From positions 36,787-100,786 of the forward strand of contig JAVYIG010007533.1 of the NCBI GenBank assembly GCA_035222895.1: a stretch of DNA of 64,000 nucleotides, written 5' to 3'. A program made the position numbers and the translations under genes. The notes beneath the pieces are model-generated. The model had not been told where the DNA came from. It saw only the letters and a list, made by a program, of their open reading frames with translations, and made no database searches. Each line of letters starts with the position of its first letter. Position 1 is the stretch's first letter. Source of the stretch: Strongylocentrotus droebachiensis (Eukaryota > Echinodermata > Echinoidea > Camarodonta > Strongylocentrotidae). Of the stretch, positions 25,805 through 37,800 are shown in pieces.

Positions 25805-28800
25805 TTTCCTCTCTATCTCTCACTCTTTCTCTCTTTTCCTCTCTCTCACTCTCTCTCTCTTCCTCTCTCTCCTCATGCCATATTCATAGACTGTGGTGAT
25901 CAAGCTGTTCCTCAACTCGATAATCTCTAGCATTCTCAAAAAGATCTAATTGATATATAACTGGTTTGTGATAGAAGTCACAAGGTCCGGTTTTTATTTT
26001 GGAATCACCTTTAAGTTTTTAGCATAACATCTAAATTATTTGTGCAGATTAGGATAGATCATTATACACTGTCCCCAACTAATCTTCATCAATGACACAA
26101 TATCTTTAGCTTTTTTGAAGTCTTTGTCTGTAATTTGTTGGCAAAATGTGACTCAATTTGCATTAAGAGTGTGTGACATTAATCAAGTTTTGCACAAAAT
26201 AAGCCAGTTCACGGTTGTAGTCTGAGCATGAGCAGATAATGGTCATTGCAGAACAAATTGTGAAATGCACGGAGACAAAGCACTGGATACGTGCTCAAGA
26301 AAGTTATGTAATCATTATTCATTCATGCACAAGCAGTGCAGGCCATGATACACTGGTGGAAGTATTCTTTGAAAAGGGGAAACAAAGGCTATTTATGTAG
26401 CACCTCCATCGCTGTAGAAGTGATCATTTCAAAATGTACAAAGTGGGACCTCTTCATGTTTTTGAGATATGTGGATATTCGGGGTCATTGCAGCCATGTG
26501 CTAACCGTGAACTGGTCTATTAGAGGCACTTAATCAAGTGTTAGTTTGTGCTCGTTAGACAGGTGACCCTTCTGCGCGGCATTTGTCATTTTTTTTTGCT
26601 TTGTGTTTATACCGTTGTGTTGGCTCAGTCAGTAGAGCGTCCGCCTCACAACCGGGAGATCGTGGGTTCGAACCCCGGACGCGTCATACCAAAAGACGTT
26701 AAAAGATGGGAGTTGCTGCTAACTTGTTTGGCGTTCAACAATAAGGGATAGAGCAACGTCGGCCTGGCGCTGCTCAGTGGCTGCCGGGCTCATGATCAAT
26801 TGGGCAAAAAGAATTTCCATTTTTGGTTTTACTTAATAAAATTTGGAGTGGACTTTAAAAGATTATTATTATTATTATTATTATTATTTTATTTTCAGTA
26901 CTATTGATGAGATCATTGAACTGCTTGACAAGTCCCAGCACACCAAGGCAATCACGTTGCTCCAATCTGCCCAGAGCTGCTGGCCTGATCATCAAGCGTT
27001 CATCCCCCTCTCTTCAGAGGAACCCGGGTAAGTCTGTCAATGAAAGAAATACACGGGGGCTCAGGGGAAATTGCCCTCGAAATGCCCAAAAGAGCCCCCG
27101 AAAATCAGAAAAGAGTCCCCATAAATTTGCATAGAGTTCAATGCAAAACAAATTTTAGAATGTTTTATTCATGCAGGCAAGCTTGAAAAGTAGCCCCGAA
27201 AAATAAATATATTTTTTCCTTGAAGTCTGTTCATTATTGATTGTGTGATGAACCTTGTTGTATTCATGTCCCCAGAGAGTAGAGATGGTGCACATTGTGC
27301 GTGAATGAATCCGATGACCGGGGTAATAATATCTGTAAAGCGCTTAGAGAAGGTATTCCGTATTAAGCGCTATATAAATCCAGATTATTAGGTGGTCTGT
27401 CAACGACAGATCACCTATTGTTTTCGTCAGAATTTTCTTTCTTCTTTATTATTATTATTATTCTTTATTTTTATTTATTGTTCCCACTTTTTTGTTCCGA
27501 CGATAACTCACGATCAGTTTAGTCAATTTCGTTCAATTTTGGCACAGTCATAGGTCATTGTCATAAGACATGACAGGAACATTTTCAAGGTCATCAAGTC
27601 TTCATGACGTCATCCAGGCGCCATTTTGTGTTTTTTTTGGTACTTTTTACTCATGATCATATCTTCATAACGGAAAGGCATTTCTCATTTATATTTATCA
27701 TGATTAGGGTCAATATTCGTCCGGTCAGTTTCAGGTCAGAAAACGCGCGCGCATGCGTACGTCCGCGCGTTAGCGCGCGCGCAAAAAATAAAAATGCTCC
27801 AAATCGTCTCAAATTAATTTTGCATACGTTTTAGGCCATTTTAAGCATTTTGCAAAAAAACGCGCACACGCGCATGGGCGCGCGTTTTCGCGTGTCCTGG
27901 CATTTGGCAACATGAAATCGCCAATTTTTTTCCGTCATCATATTTGACACATTCTTTCAAGCATTTTGATACATTGTTCACCTTTTTCTGCCCATTAATA
28001 ACGGAATGAGCGTCCGTTTAAGATAATGTCCGTGCGTGCGAGCTCTTGTAATACATAGCATATATGGGCAAAAACATCCCATTTTAAAAATCGAAATAGC
28101 TCTTCAGATAGTTCATTGACCCCCAATTTTTATATCATGGTTGGAAAAAGCATGAGTTGGACATATGATTTCATACCACCCTGACTCGTACAAAGTGAAA
28201 CAAAGTCTTAATATTGGCATCTAAACTCCAAAAAATGGATTTTGTTGATGACGTCATTTTTGTCTTTGTTTAATTGAGATTATCTCACGTATCGGTGATC
28301 GATTTTCACCCAGATTTTAATATGTTGTAGCTGAAATAATTTTCTATCAGAAATTTGTCATATATTATCATTTAGATGACGTCATCATGGTATAATATTC
28401 GATTAAAGGCGGCAATGCATAATTTGTCATATTTGCGTGTTATGTCTATGGAAGGTCACTTTTTTTCAAAACATGAATCTGCATGACAATGTGTTTTGAC
28501 CAGTGTCTCGGTTGTTATTCAAAACAGTTTTCAACCAAATCTTAATATGTTGTAGCTGAGACTATATGCTATCTAAATATTTCCTCAGTTTTTTCAATCA
28601 GATGTCAGGATCATGCTCATACTCATCATCGTCATCATCATCATCAATATCATCATCATCATCATCATCATCAATGTCACCATCATCATCATCATCATGG
28701 TCTGAAGATGGTAATCATCAACATCATCATGATCATGATCATTATCATCATCATCATTAACATTATCGTTTTTATCATCATATAACATTATCATTATCAT

Positions 28801-31800
28801 CATCATCACCTTTACTATCATGATCATCACCATGTTCATCATGATCATCATTGTTTACATGTCTATATAACTTCTCCCATTCTCAAATCTATCATAAGAC
28901 TTAGACAGACCACCTTATTCGTCTTCGTGACGAATTAAATTTCTAGTTATTATTGTTATACAGTGCAGCATAATTTGTTTGAAATGGGTGCAGCTTCTTT
29001 GTGGCAGGATGTACGTATGCATTTGTGATGGGTTTAAATTGGACACCTGTTCGACCAATGATGTCAGTTTTCAGGCCTTTTAAAGCTAATAGGTTAAGAA
29101 AAACATCTTGTCCCTTTGTTTGTTTGTTCATTTGTTTTTCTCCTTTGTTTTTGTTGTTGTTTGTTTTCTTTTTTTCTGTTTTATTATGTTAGCATGATTA
29201 GTTTTACTGATCCCTTCACAGTGTATCTGAAGTTTTGTCTTTATTCTTGTGGTCTATCAATGCTGAGTTAGGATTGTTTTTCTGAAGATTGTTGTCAGTT
29301 CTGTTTGTATGTTTTGTTCGTTTATTGCCTCTTTATTGTAGTTTGTATAAATCTGTTTTGTCACATAACCATTCTGTGTGTTCATCTGCCATACTGTATC
29401 TTACTGATTGCAGGGCCCTCAGGGAGAACAGTATGAAAACTGATGAGGCTACCCTGGGTAAACAAGACATATTATTATTATTATTATTATTGTTATATTA
29501 TTACATCTTGATCTTTTGCTCCCCATAGATCTGATGACGAGGATGAAGAGCTTTCTTCTGATGGGAAGGATCTCCTACAGATGCTCAAGGCTATCTACCT
29601 TGGTAAGAATTATACAAACTTTCTAATATATTATGTAACTTACGTAATCAAGTAATTACTTTTTGTTTTGCCCGTTTATTTTTGCTTTATTCCAATGAGA
29701 TAATTTTGCATTTGCTGTAGTGAAATTAAAATTTTAAATAAAATTGTCTTTTGGGTAATCTATACTTTTTTTTAATTTTTTTTTTTAGGGCTCTTTTCTC
29801 TGTAATTTTTAAAGAATTTTCAAACTAAAATCACTCACCATGCCCTCTCTTATTCTGCGATAAATTATGATGAGCAGGCATGTTTTCAGTGGGTGTCTGT
29901 GCACGTGTGTGTGGGTGTGTGTGTTTTTTTTTTTAATGTCTTTTTATGTTCATGCTTTCTTCATGCATGCATGTTTCATGCGTTATTTGATGTAAATAGT
30001 AAAAGTTCGTTTGTATTATTTAGATGTGAATGTAAAATCATATTCTATATAATAATATTAACATGCAGATTATTTTATGTATTGATTTTTGTATTGTTTG
30101 TTATTTTGTTATTTGTGAAAAGCAATGGAGAAAATAAAATATCATTGAAAAAAAAAAAAAAAAGCATTACAAATCAGTTTATGACCACAAGTCTAAATAA
30201 TGTGTCCACCTCTCACTTGCCTCTCACACCACTATAGACCAAAGATGACTACCAGTCGCTTTGATCGTATCTTTGAATTTATCTATCTGAATTAAAGAAA
30301 GTAAATGAATTACTTTTTGAGGCTTGAGCGTTAAAAAAAGTGTACCTGTTTGTTTCATTTTGTAGGTACAACATCTTCAACCCCTGTACCTGATGGCTAC
30401 AACCCCGCTGACCTGGTCAAGATGGGTGAGGATGGAGAACCAGAGGTCAAGATGACCGAGGTCGAGGATGATAACCCAGTGGTCAACGAGCTCAGCAAAC
30501 AACAGATCCTCGTCCAGTACCTATCTGTGAGTAAACTCTTAAGATCTGATCAAACTAGAAACTTTCATGGCTTGAAACTTTTGCCTATTGTAACCGACAG
30601 GCAAGAAACTGTTACGAACTGAAGATAAAAATAATGATTCAACAATTTTGTGAATTCTAACAAGACGCAAGATGCTGTCGCAAATCGCAAAATTTGGTGT
30701 TGTGTGAGGTGTGACTGACTTATTTTGCGACATGGAACTGTAGCTAGCCACTTGATATGTCTGGGGTTTTTTCACAGGGGGTTGGAATTAAACTTGTAGG
30801 GTTTATTTACTGAGGGCACCTGTTTGAAATTTGCAATTTTTTTTATTCCAGGGCCCAGTCTTATAAAGAGTTGCGATTAATCGCAACTTATTTGTGATTG
30901 ATATGTATTGTACGTAAGAGATAAGAGACTGGAAACTTAAAATAAATTAGAGGATTTGCGATTGATCAATGACAACTATTTATAAGAAGAGGCTCAGAGG
31001 TAAAAATTTGGGGGAACCATATGCATCAGACCCTGTCAGTACATGGAAAATATGTTATAAGGATTAGCTAGATTTAAACCATTAAGAATGCTTTGAGCAC
31101 TATATCTGACAGCGAAACTGGTGACATTGCCATAGTTAACACGCTTTGTTCATGTTCAGTTCTTGTGAATTTTAATGAGTTGTGATCTCAAGTTCAAGGT
31201 CTATTTAAAGATAAAGACCAGTTATGGTCATGAGATTGCATTGTGAAAGAAACGTTGTGGAATGGATCAGAAAAAGTTGATCATGTAGCATGTAAGTATT
31301 GTTGTGTACTGCAAGGTTCTGGAATCATTAAAATGATAAGAAATTTGGCCCAGTCTTGGTAAAGTTACAAGTACTGTACACAGAAAGATGTATATGGGAC
31401 TACGCACACGTGCGCGACACGTGCGCGACACGTGCGTTATATCTATCACGTCCAAATAGATATAATAATTTACCAAATATATCAATTAGTAGGCGGTTTC
31501 TCTGCAAAATTTGTATGATCACGTATTATTAAAAACATATTCTGTCACATGATTGGTAGTAAGAGCTTCCATTTCATTTTTTGAGAGGGGGGCGTTTCCA
31601 AAACTGGTCTTTACCTTTAAATGTACATAAATAAAATAAGTGATATTATTGACGCAACATTACTAACAAATGCATATGGATGACTATATTCCATTACAGC
31701 CTGAGAGGAGCAGAAGCAAATGATAACATGGAATTTAGTTATCTTAATTTTTATTAGATTTCATTTGCATGAACACAAAGAAATACAACAGTAACAAAGA

Positions 31801-34800
31801 ATAAAAGATAACCAAATTCATTCTGGATTTAAGTAGTACAGTCAAAACTGCTTTAGTGACCACCTGTGTACTAAAGGAACCTGTCTACAAAGATCACTTT
31901 TTGTCTTTCCTTTGGGCAGTCGCTATAGACAGTTTTGACTGTATACTCCTCATTTTATAAGTAACCCTAAAAAAATAATTGTATGTGTTTTCTTCCTGCT
32001 CTCTACAGGATTGTGTCAAGTTTGCCGGTATGGTGAAGATGTGTGTCCCGACCGTCTGTGAGCTGCTATCGTCCAAGCAGACCACCGACATCCTTGAAGC
32101 GGTGAGCTTCTTCGTCACTGCCCATGAGTTTGGGGTGTCCAACGCAGCGGACGGTGTCCTGCGCATGATGGGGCTCATCTGGTCCAAGGAACAGTCTGTC
32201 AAGGACGCGGTGGTGACGGCTTACAAGAGACTCTACCTCAACCCCAATGGAAAGACTATCAGGTAAGCAGAGCTGCCAACCATTCTGTTTTTGCCGGAAT
32301 TACTCCGTTTTAAAAAAAAAACATACTTGAAGAGAAAAATATTCTCAACAAAAATGAAATGCCGATAATATCAAAATAACCACCCAAAAAAATTACCTGC
32401 TGATATGGAAAAAACAGCATAATGAATGAACATTTCTGCATTGGAAGTGTGTCGCGCGTGGTTGTAAGTTTCGTTTTTATGAATTCCTTTTTTTTGCCAT
32501 CATGATTCCTTTTTTTTTTTGCCATCATGATTCCTTTTTTTGGTCGACCAAAGTTGGCAGCTCTGGGTAAGGATGATAGATAAGGTTTACCTGTATGGGC
32601 ACCCAAAGCCTATTCCTTCAGAAAAGAATTTAAATTAAAGCCTATCTGCACTAGTTTGGCCAGGAGGGATTAGACCTCCCTGCATGGTCAATGACAGGTA
32701 GTTATCTCATCAAATCAGCTCTCAATTAACATAAAAAAAAGAGGATCATGGGGGACCAACGTGCACTGATTAGGCATTGACGGAGCAAGGAGCTACAAGT
32801 AGTACAGTGGGGCTGTAATTAATGTGTTTTTCATGGTTTGTAGATAAATTCTGAAGCTTTTTCATTTAAATTTTGGTTTTAAGAAGAGATAACATCACAT
32901 TTATTCTATGTTTATAGTAATCTCTCATTCTATAAAGGATTCATACTACTTCTAAGTTTTCATTTTGTTCTTTTGTTTTGATATGACAGAGCAAGAAGTC
33001 TGGCTGTCGTACGTAACCTGCTGCAGCTGACTTGTGGGGCAAGCCTCGGGGAGCTGACCTCGTTGGAGGAGATGGTGGCTGAGTTCACCAAGAACGGGGA
33101 ATTCCCCGCCCAGACCACTCAGATCCTATGGGAGTTCTTTACCATGAAGCATCCAGAGACCACGCCCGCTGAGAGCAGGGCAGCGCTTCAGCTGCTCGGA
33201 ATGGCCGCTCGGTATGTTGATTTCAGAAGTGTTGCCACAAAAGGGCAATAAAATACCTCCATCTACTTTTTGCAAAATCCACCATTTTTTGTTTTGATTC
33301 AATCTGATTTCAATGCTGTGAAGCATTCATGAATATCGCCCACATGCAAAATTTGCGAAAGTTTTTAGTTTTACCATTTTCATTTAACCACGGAAGGAGT
33401 CTTACGTAACTAGGCAAGAAGGTGGGTATCACTTTGACCATACCGTTCAAAATAGGTCGTTCTTCCATAAGTGACCCAGAGAGTCCATATTATTAATCAG
33501 TGTTTCACATCTTTGTCTACCCACAATGACCCAGAATATTAACATCTTGTTTGTGTTGACTCAATAATTTGTGTTCTCTTTGTGCTTATTTTCCTAAGTA
33601 TTCAACACTATATTTGGTTGAGGGTAATATACAGTCAAACCTTTCTACAAAGACCACATTGTTTTGTTCCCCTTGAAACTTGTGTATCATTGAAATATGT
33701 ACATAAATAGTACCACTTTCCACTTTCGTATTGAAGGTTCACCTTCAAGAGCAGCTTTATATAAACAGATTTCACTGAATTTATTTTTTTATCAATTTTG
33801 CTTCTGTATTTTGTTTTTAATTACTCAACGGTACATATTTGTGTGAAAGTTTTTCAGTCTTTTCCCCCTTTTACCAATATTTTTTTCCCTCCATATTTGT
33901 ATTATTATGTATCCTTTGAGGGTAGTCATACTATCAAGCTTTGCTTACTTTGTCAACCCTAATGTTTGATGCTTTTGATTAGTTACAGCCTGCCTTACTT
34001 TATTCTACATACATTCTTTTGTCATATGTAAATTTGCAATGTTTGTTTGTTATATATTTGTAAAAATGCAAAAGAAAAAGAAAATCAAACAGAAATAAAT
34101 AAATCAAAATAAATGAAAATCAAATTATATTTCTTTGTATTCTCTTCGTCAGTGCTGATCCTGGCATCATTCACAGCAATGTTGAGGTGCTGGTGTCCGA
34201 GGGTTTGGGAGAACGAGGGACGAAAGACTTTCTCCTCGCCAAGGATACGTGCCTTGCTCTACTCAAACTGGTTGGCAGTGAAAAGGTATGTACAGCTTCC
34301 GCTTAAAGGTACTATGTCCCATTTGCAGGCCCAAAAAATGAAAAGGTTAAACTCCAACGGTATTTGAAAGATAATACTAATTTAGAACTTCCCTACAAAA
34401 AAGGGGGCTTGAAAATGTCTTTAGGTGGGAAAATAACGACTATTAATTGTCTAATCGACCTAAAGGTTTCCGGTAACTTTGTCTAAGATTCTGAAACAAA
34501 ATCCTGGATTTAGCTCATGCTGCAATGATAATTATAAACCTTTAGGTCAGTCAGGAGCCCCATGACTTTTACAAGCCAATCGCCTGTCTGATTATCAAGA
34601 TATTTATAATTTGAAATCGACTCTAAAACGGTTTTCATAACACTACAGTCTATTGAGGAAAACGAGTATAGCAAAACGGTTCACTCATTTTTTAAAACTT
34701 TTTTGAGGCACTTCTTGATCATTTTGAAGCGCAATTTTTTAGGGCTTCAATATTACACCATATCACAGACACTGATAACACGTAGGGCCGTGTATTTCAG

Positions 34801-37800
34801 ATATAACATTGTTAAACGATGCCTTTAATAGAATTGCTCTCTGCATGTGCAATGTCTTGTAAAGTAGTGTCCATAAAGGCAGCAGTCAGGGAAAATAATA
34901 ATATGGGAAGGGGGAGGGGTAGGGTCTATTGAAACTTCTGGTCAAAGAAGGCCCCTTCAAAAATCTTTGCTCACAGCTTACTTATGGCAAGTCCAAATGA
35001 CAACTTTCTGCTTCCGTAGAGCCAGAGAGAGAGAGAGAGAGAGGGGGGTTCTGAGATGACACAGAAAATTGCCTGTTTGGTCTTTTTATATGTAATAATA
35101 CAGTGTAATAATAATAATAACACAGCATTTTATTATGCGCCATCCATCTAGTAAACTATTCTGAGGCCCAGAGGGATAGAATTAGAATGGAATACACAGA
35201 GAAATGAGAAGGGGGGAACAAAAAAACAGTGTGCTTTAACCTGAAGGCCCCATTAGTCTTCAATCCTCATAGTGTTATCAGCCCATGTCCTGCAAGAACC
35301 ACTTAAAAAAAATACTCTCATATTTTAAAGGTTTGGGAGTGATCATAAAAACCTAGAGAGACAAAAATCAATTGTTATTAATGGTACCAAATACCACATT
35401 TGCATGTTTCCCAGAGTATCTAAACATTGTTATAGTTCAGAAACAATGAAAGGTTTTAGATTTATAACTACATGAAGTAGTCACTCAAGTTTGAGATAGA
35501 GAAAACTGCTTGTACATGTACTACTACAGTCAAACCTGCTTTAGTGACCACCTGTCTACAAAGACCACATGTTTTGTTTCCCTTGAAAATGGTTTCTCAT
35601 TGAAACATGTACTTAAGGAACCTGTCTACAAAGACAACCTGTCTACAAAGGCCGGTTTGACTGTATCATGTAAGATTGCTTATGAGTTGTGACACATATT
35701 ATCTTGGAGCTGGAGTTCTTTACATGAAAATATACATTATTTATAATTTTGTAATCCCAGCAACCAAAACTGAAAAAGAAATCTTGTAGAATTTCTCAAA
35801 ACTGAAGAAGAAATCTTGTAGAATATCTTGAATAACAAATCTTGTAGAATATCTCGAATAACCTGACTTTTCATTTTCATCAACAAAAATGTCCATTCCA
35901 GCCCAAAGTTTTGAGCGGTAAGGAGCAGTACAGGTTGACCAGCACGCATGAGATCTTCAGCAGACTTGGGGATATCCTTGTTCAGGGTAAGTCAGTCAGT
36001 GTGAACCTTGATGAGATAATATCATCAAGAGATAATCTTTTCTTCCAAATTACTGTATTACGTTTTTTCTTCATAAAATACGATTTTTTTAAATTTATTT
36101 ATTTATTTATTTTATTTTATTTTTTTAATATTTTTTTTTACATACCACACGTCAAACAACTGCCCTAAAAATGGTGATTTGATCACAAATTCAATAGAAA
36201 ACTAATTTTAAAACTTACTTGAAGAGAAAAATATTTTCAAAAAGAATGAAATGCTGATAATACCAAAATAACCAAAACAAAAAAACCTGCTTGTATGGAA
36301 AAAACAGCATGAGGAATGAACATTTCTGCATTGGAAGTGTGTCGCGCGTGGTTGTAAGTTTCGTTTCAATGAATTCCTTTTTTTTGCTTGAAATTCTTTT
36401 TTTTTGCCATCATGATTCCTTTATTTGGTCGCACAAGGTTGGCAGCTCTGCTAAAGGAGCTCTTTTTCCAAGCTAAACTGGGATGGGATGAGTTGTGACA
36501 GCAGGTTATGATGCAAACAACAACAGAAAGGTGGCAATTTTCGATACACAATAACATTGTGATTTGCGAGCAAAAATCATGTTCCTATTAGAGCATTTTG
36601 GAGCCTGCAATTTCCAACCCTCCGATGACAGGAAGGGCGGCCTCCTGAAAAGCAACAACTTTTGGACCGTAAACTGCAGTGGCTGGTACATGTAGTTGAT
36701 TCTAGGGCCTGTTTTACAAAGAGTTGCGATTGATTGATCCAAATCGATCGTAAGTTCTGCAATCAATCGCAAGTTTGCAGCCTCCTATCTTTTATGTACA
36801 TAGTTGCGATTGACATCTATCGCAAATAAGTTGCGATTGATATCACCTCTTTGTAAGACAGGGCCCAGGTCCGCGAAAAGAATGAAACATGCATTTTTGA
36901 AATTTAAAAATTGTTATGTTTAACAACCTCTATTAATGGACACTCCTGACTATGTATCCCTCTCTCTCACTTTCTCTTTCTCTTTCTCTTTCTCCCTTTC
37001 TTTCTCTCTCTCTCTCTCTCTCTGTCTTTTTTTCTCTCTCTCTCTCTCTCCGTCTTTTTCTCTCTCTATCTCTCCCTATTTGCATGGCCTGATAATAACC
37101 CGATTTAAATCGGTTTCCCAAATTGTTTGCCCCAATTTTTTCCTCTCTATCTTTCTTCCCGATTTTATCCGGATTTTCCTGATTTTTCCAGATTTTTCTA
37201 TATTCTTCCCAATTTTTTTCCTAATTTTCTTACTCAAAAGAGAAAATGTTGTTGGATGTCATTTTTTTGCCCTTCACTATCTTTAAATCCACTTACCAGG
37301 TATGACCGATCTAGAGAACAAGTACTGGGTGCCTCTAGCAGAGACCGCTGTGAAGACTATCTACCGTCTCGCTGAACACCCGGACATTCTCTGCGGTGAC
37401 TTACTCAAACGCCTGGCCGCTGTGCTACTGGCTAGCAGGGAACAGTCTCAAGAAGTGGCCTCAGAAGAGGCAACAGAGGGTGAAGAGAAAAGTAAGGTGG
37501 TGTTTTTTTCTCTTCTTGTTCTTTGAAGAGTAGCACTTCAGAAATGTAGACTTCACTATGAATATGACGGACAAAGAAAGAGGACAAAATATACAGTTCC
37601 TCATTCTACCCTTAACAATTGCTGGCTAGACAAAGGAACATCCCTTCACTACTATTATGTAAAAATGTGTAAAACAGGTGTCACATGCATATTCACCTGT
37701 TCTACACATTTTTACATAATAGCAGTGAAGGGATGTTCCTTTGTCTACCACAGCAATTGTTGAGGGTAGAGCGAGGAACTATATATTTTGTCCTCTTTCT

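Noticed and set aside
26614-26690. Possible functional tRNA gene
   Set aside because: Same reasoning: it is the head of a SINE that also occurs inverted at 43255-43525.
28594-28851. Met/Asp/His-rich frames
   Set aside because: TCA/TGA microsatellite inside a Helentron-like element.
29414-29457. A 44-base open segment with CAG before and GTAAAC after, looking like an extra exon between 13 and 14
   Set aside because: Only one frame is open, and it leaves the wrong phase for the next exon. Joining exon 13 directly to 29529 gives the correct phase and matches the family without a gap.
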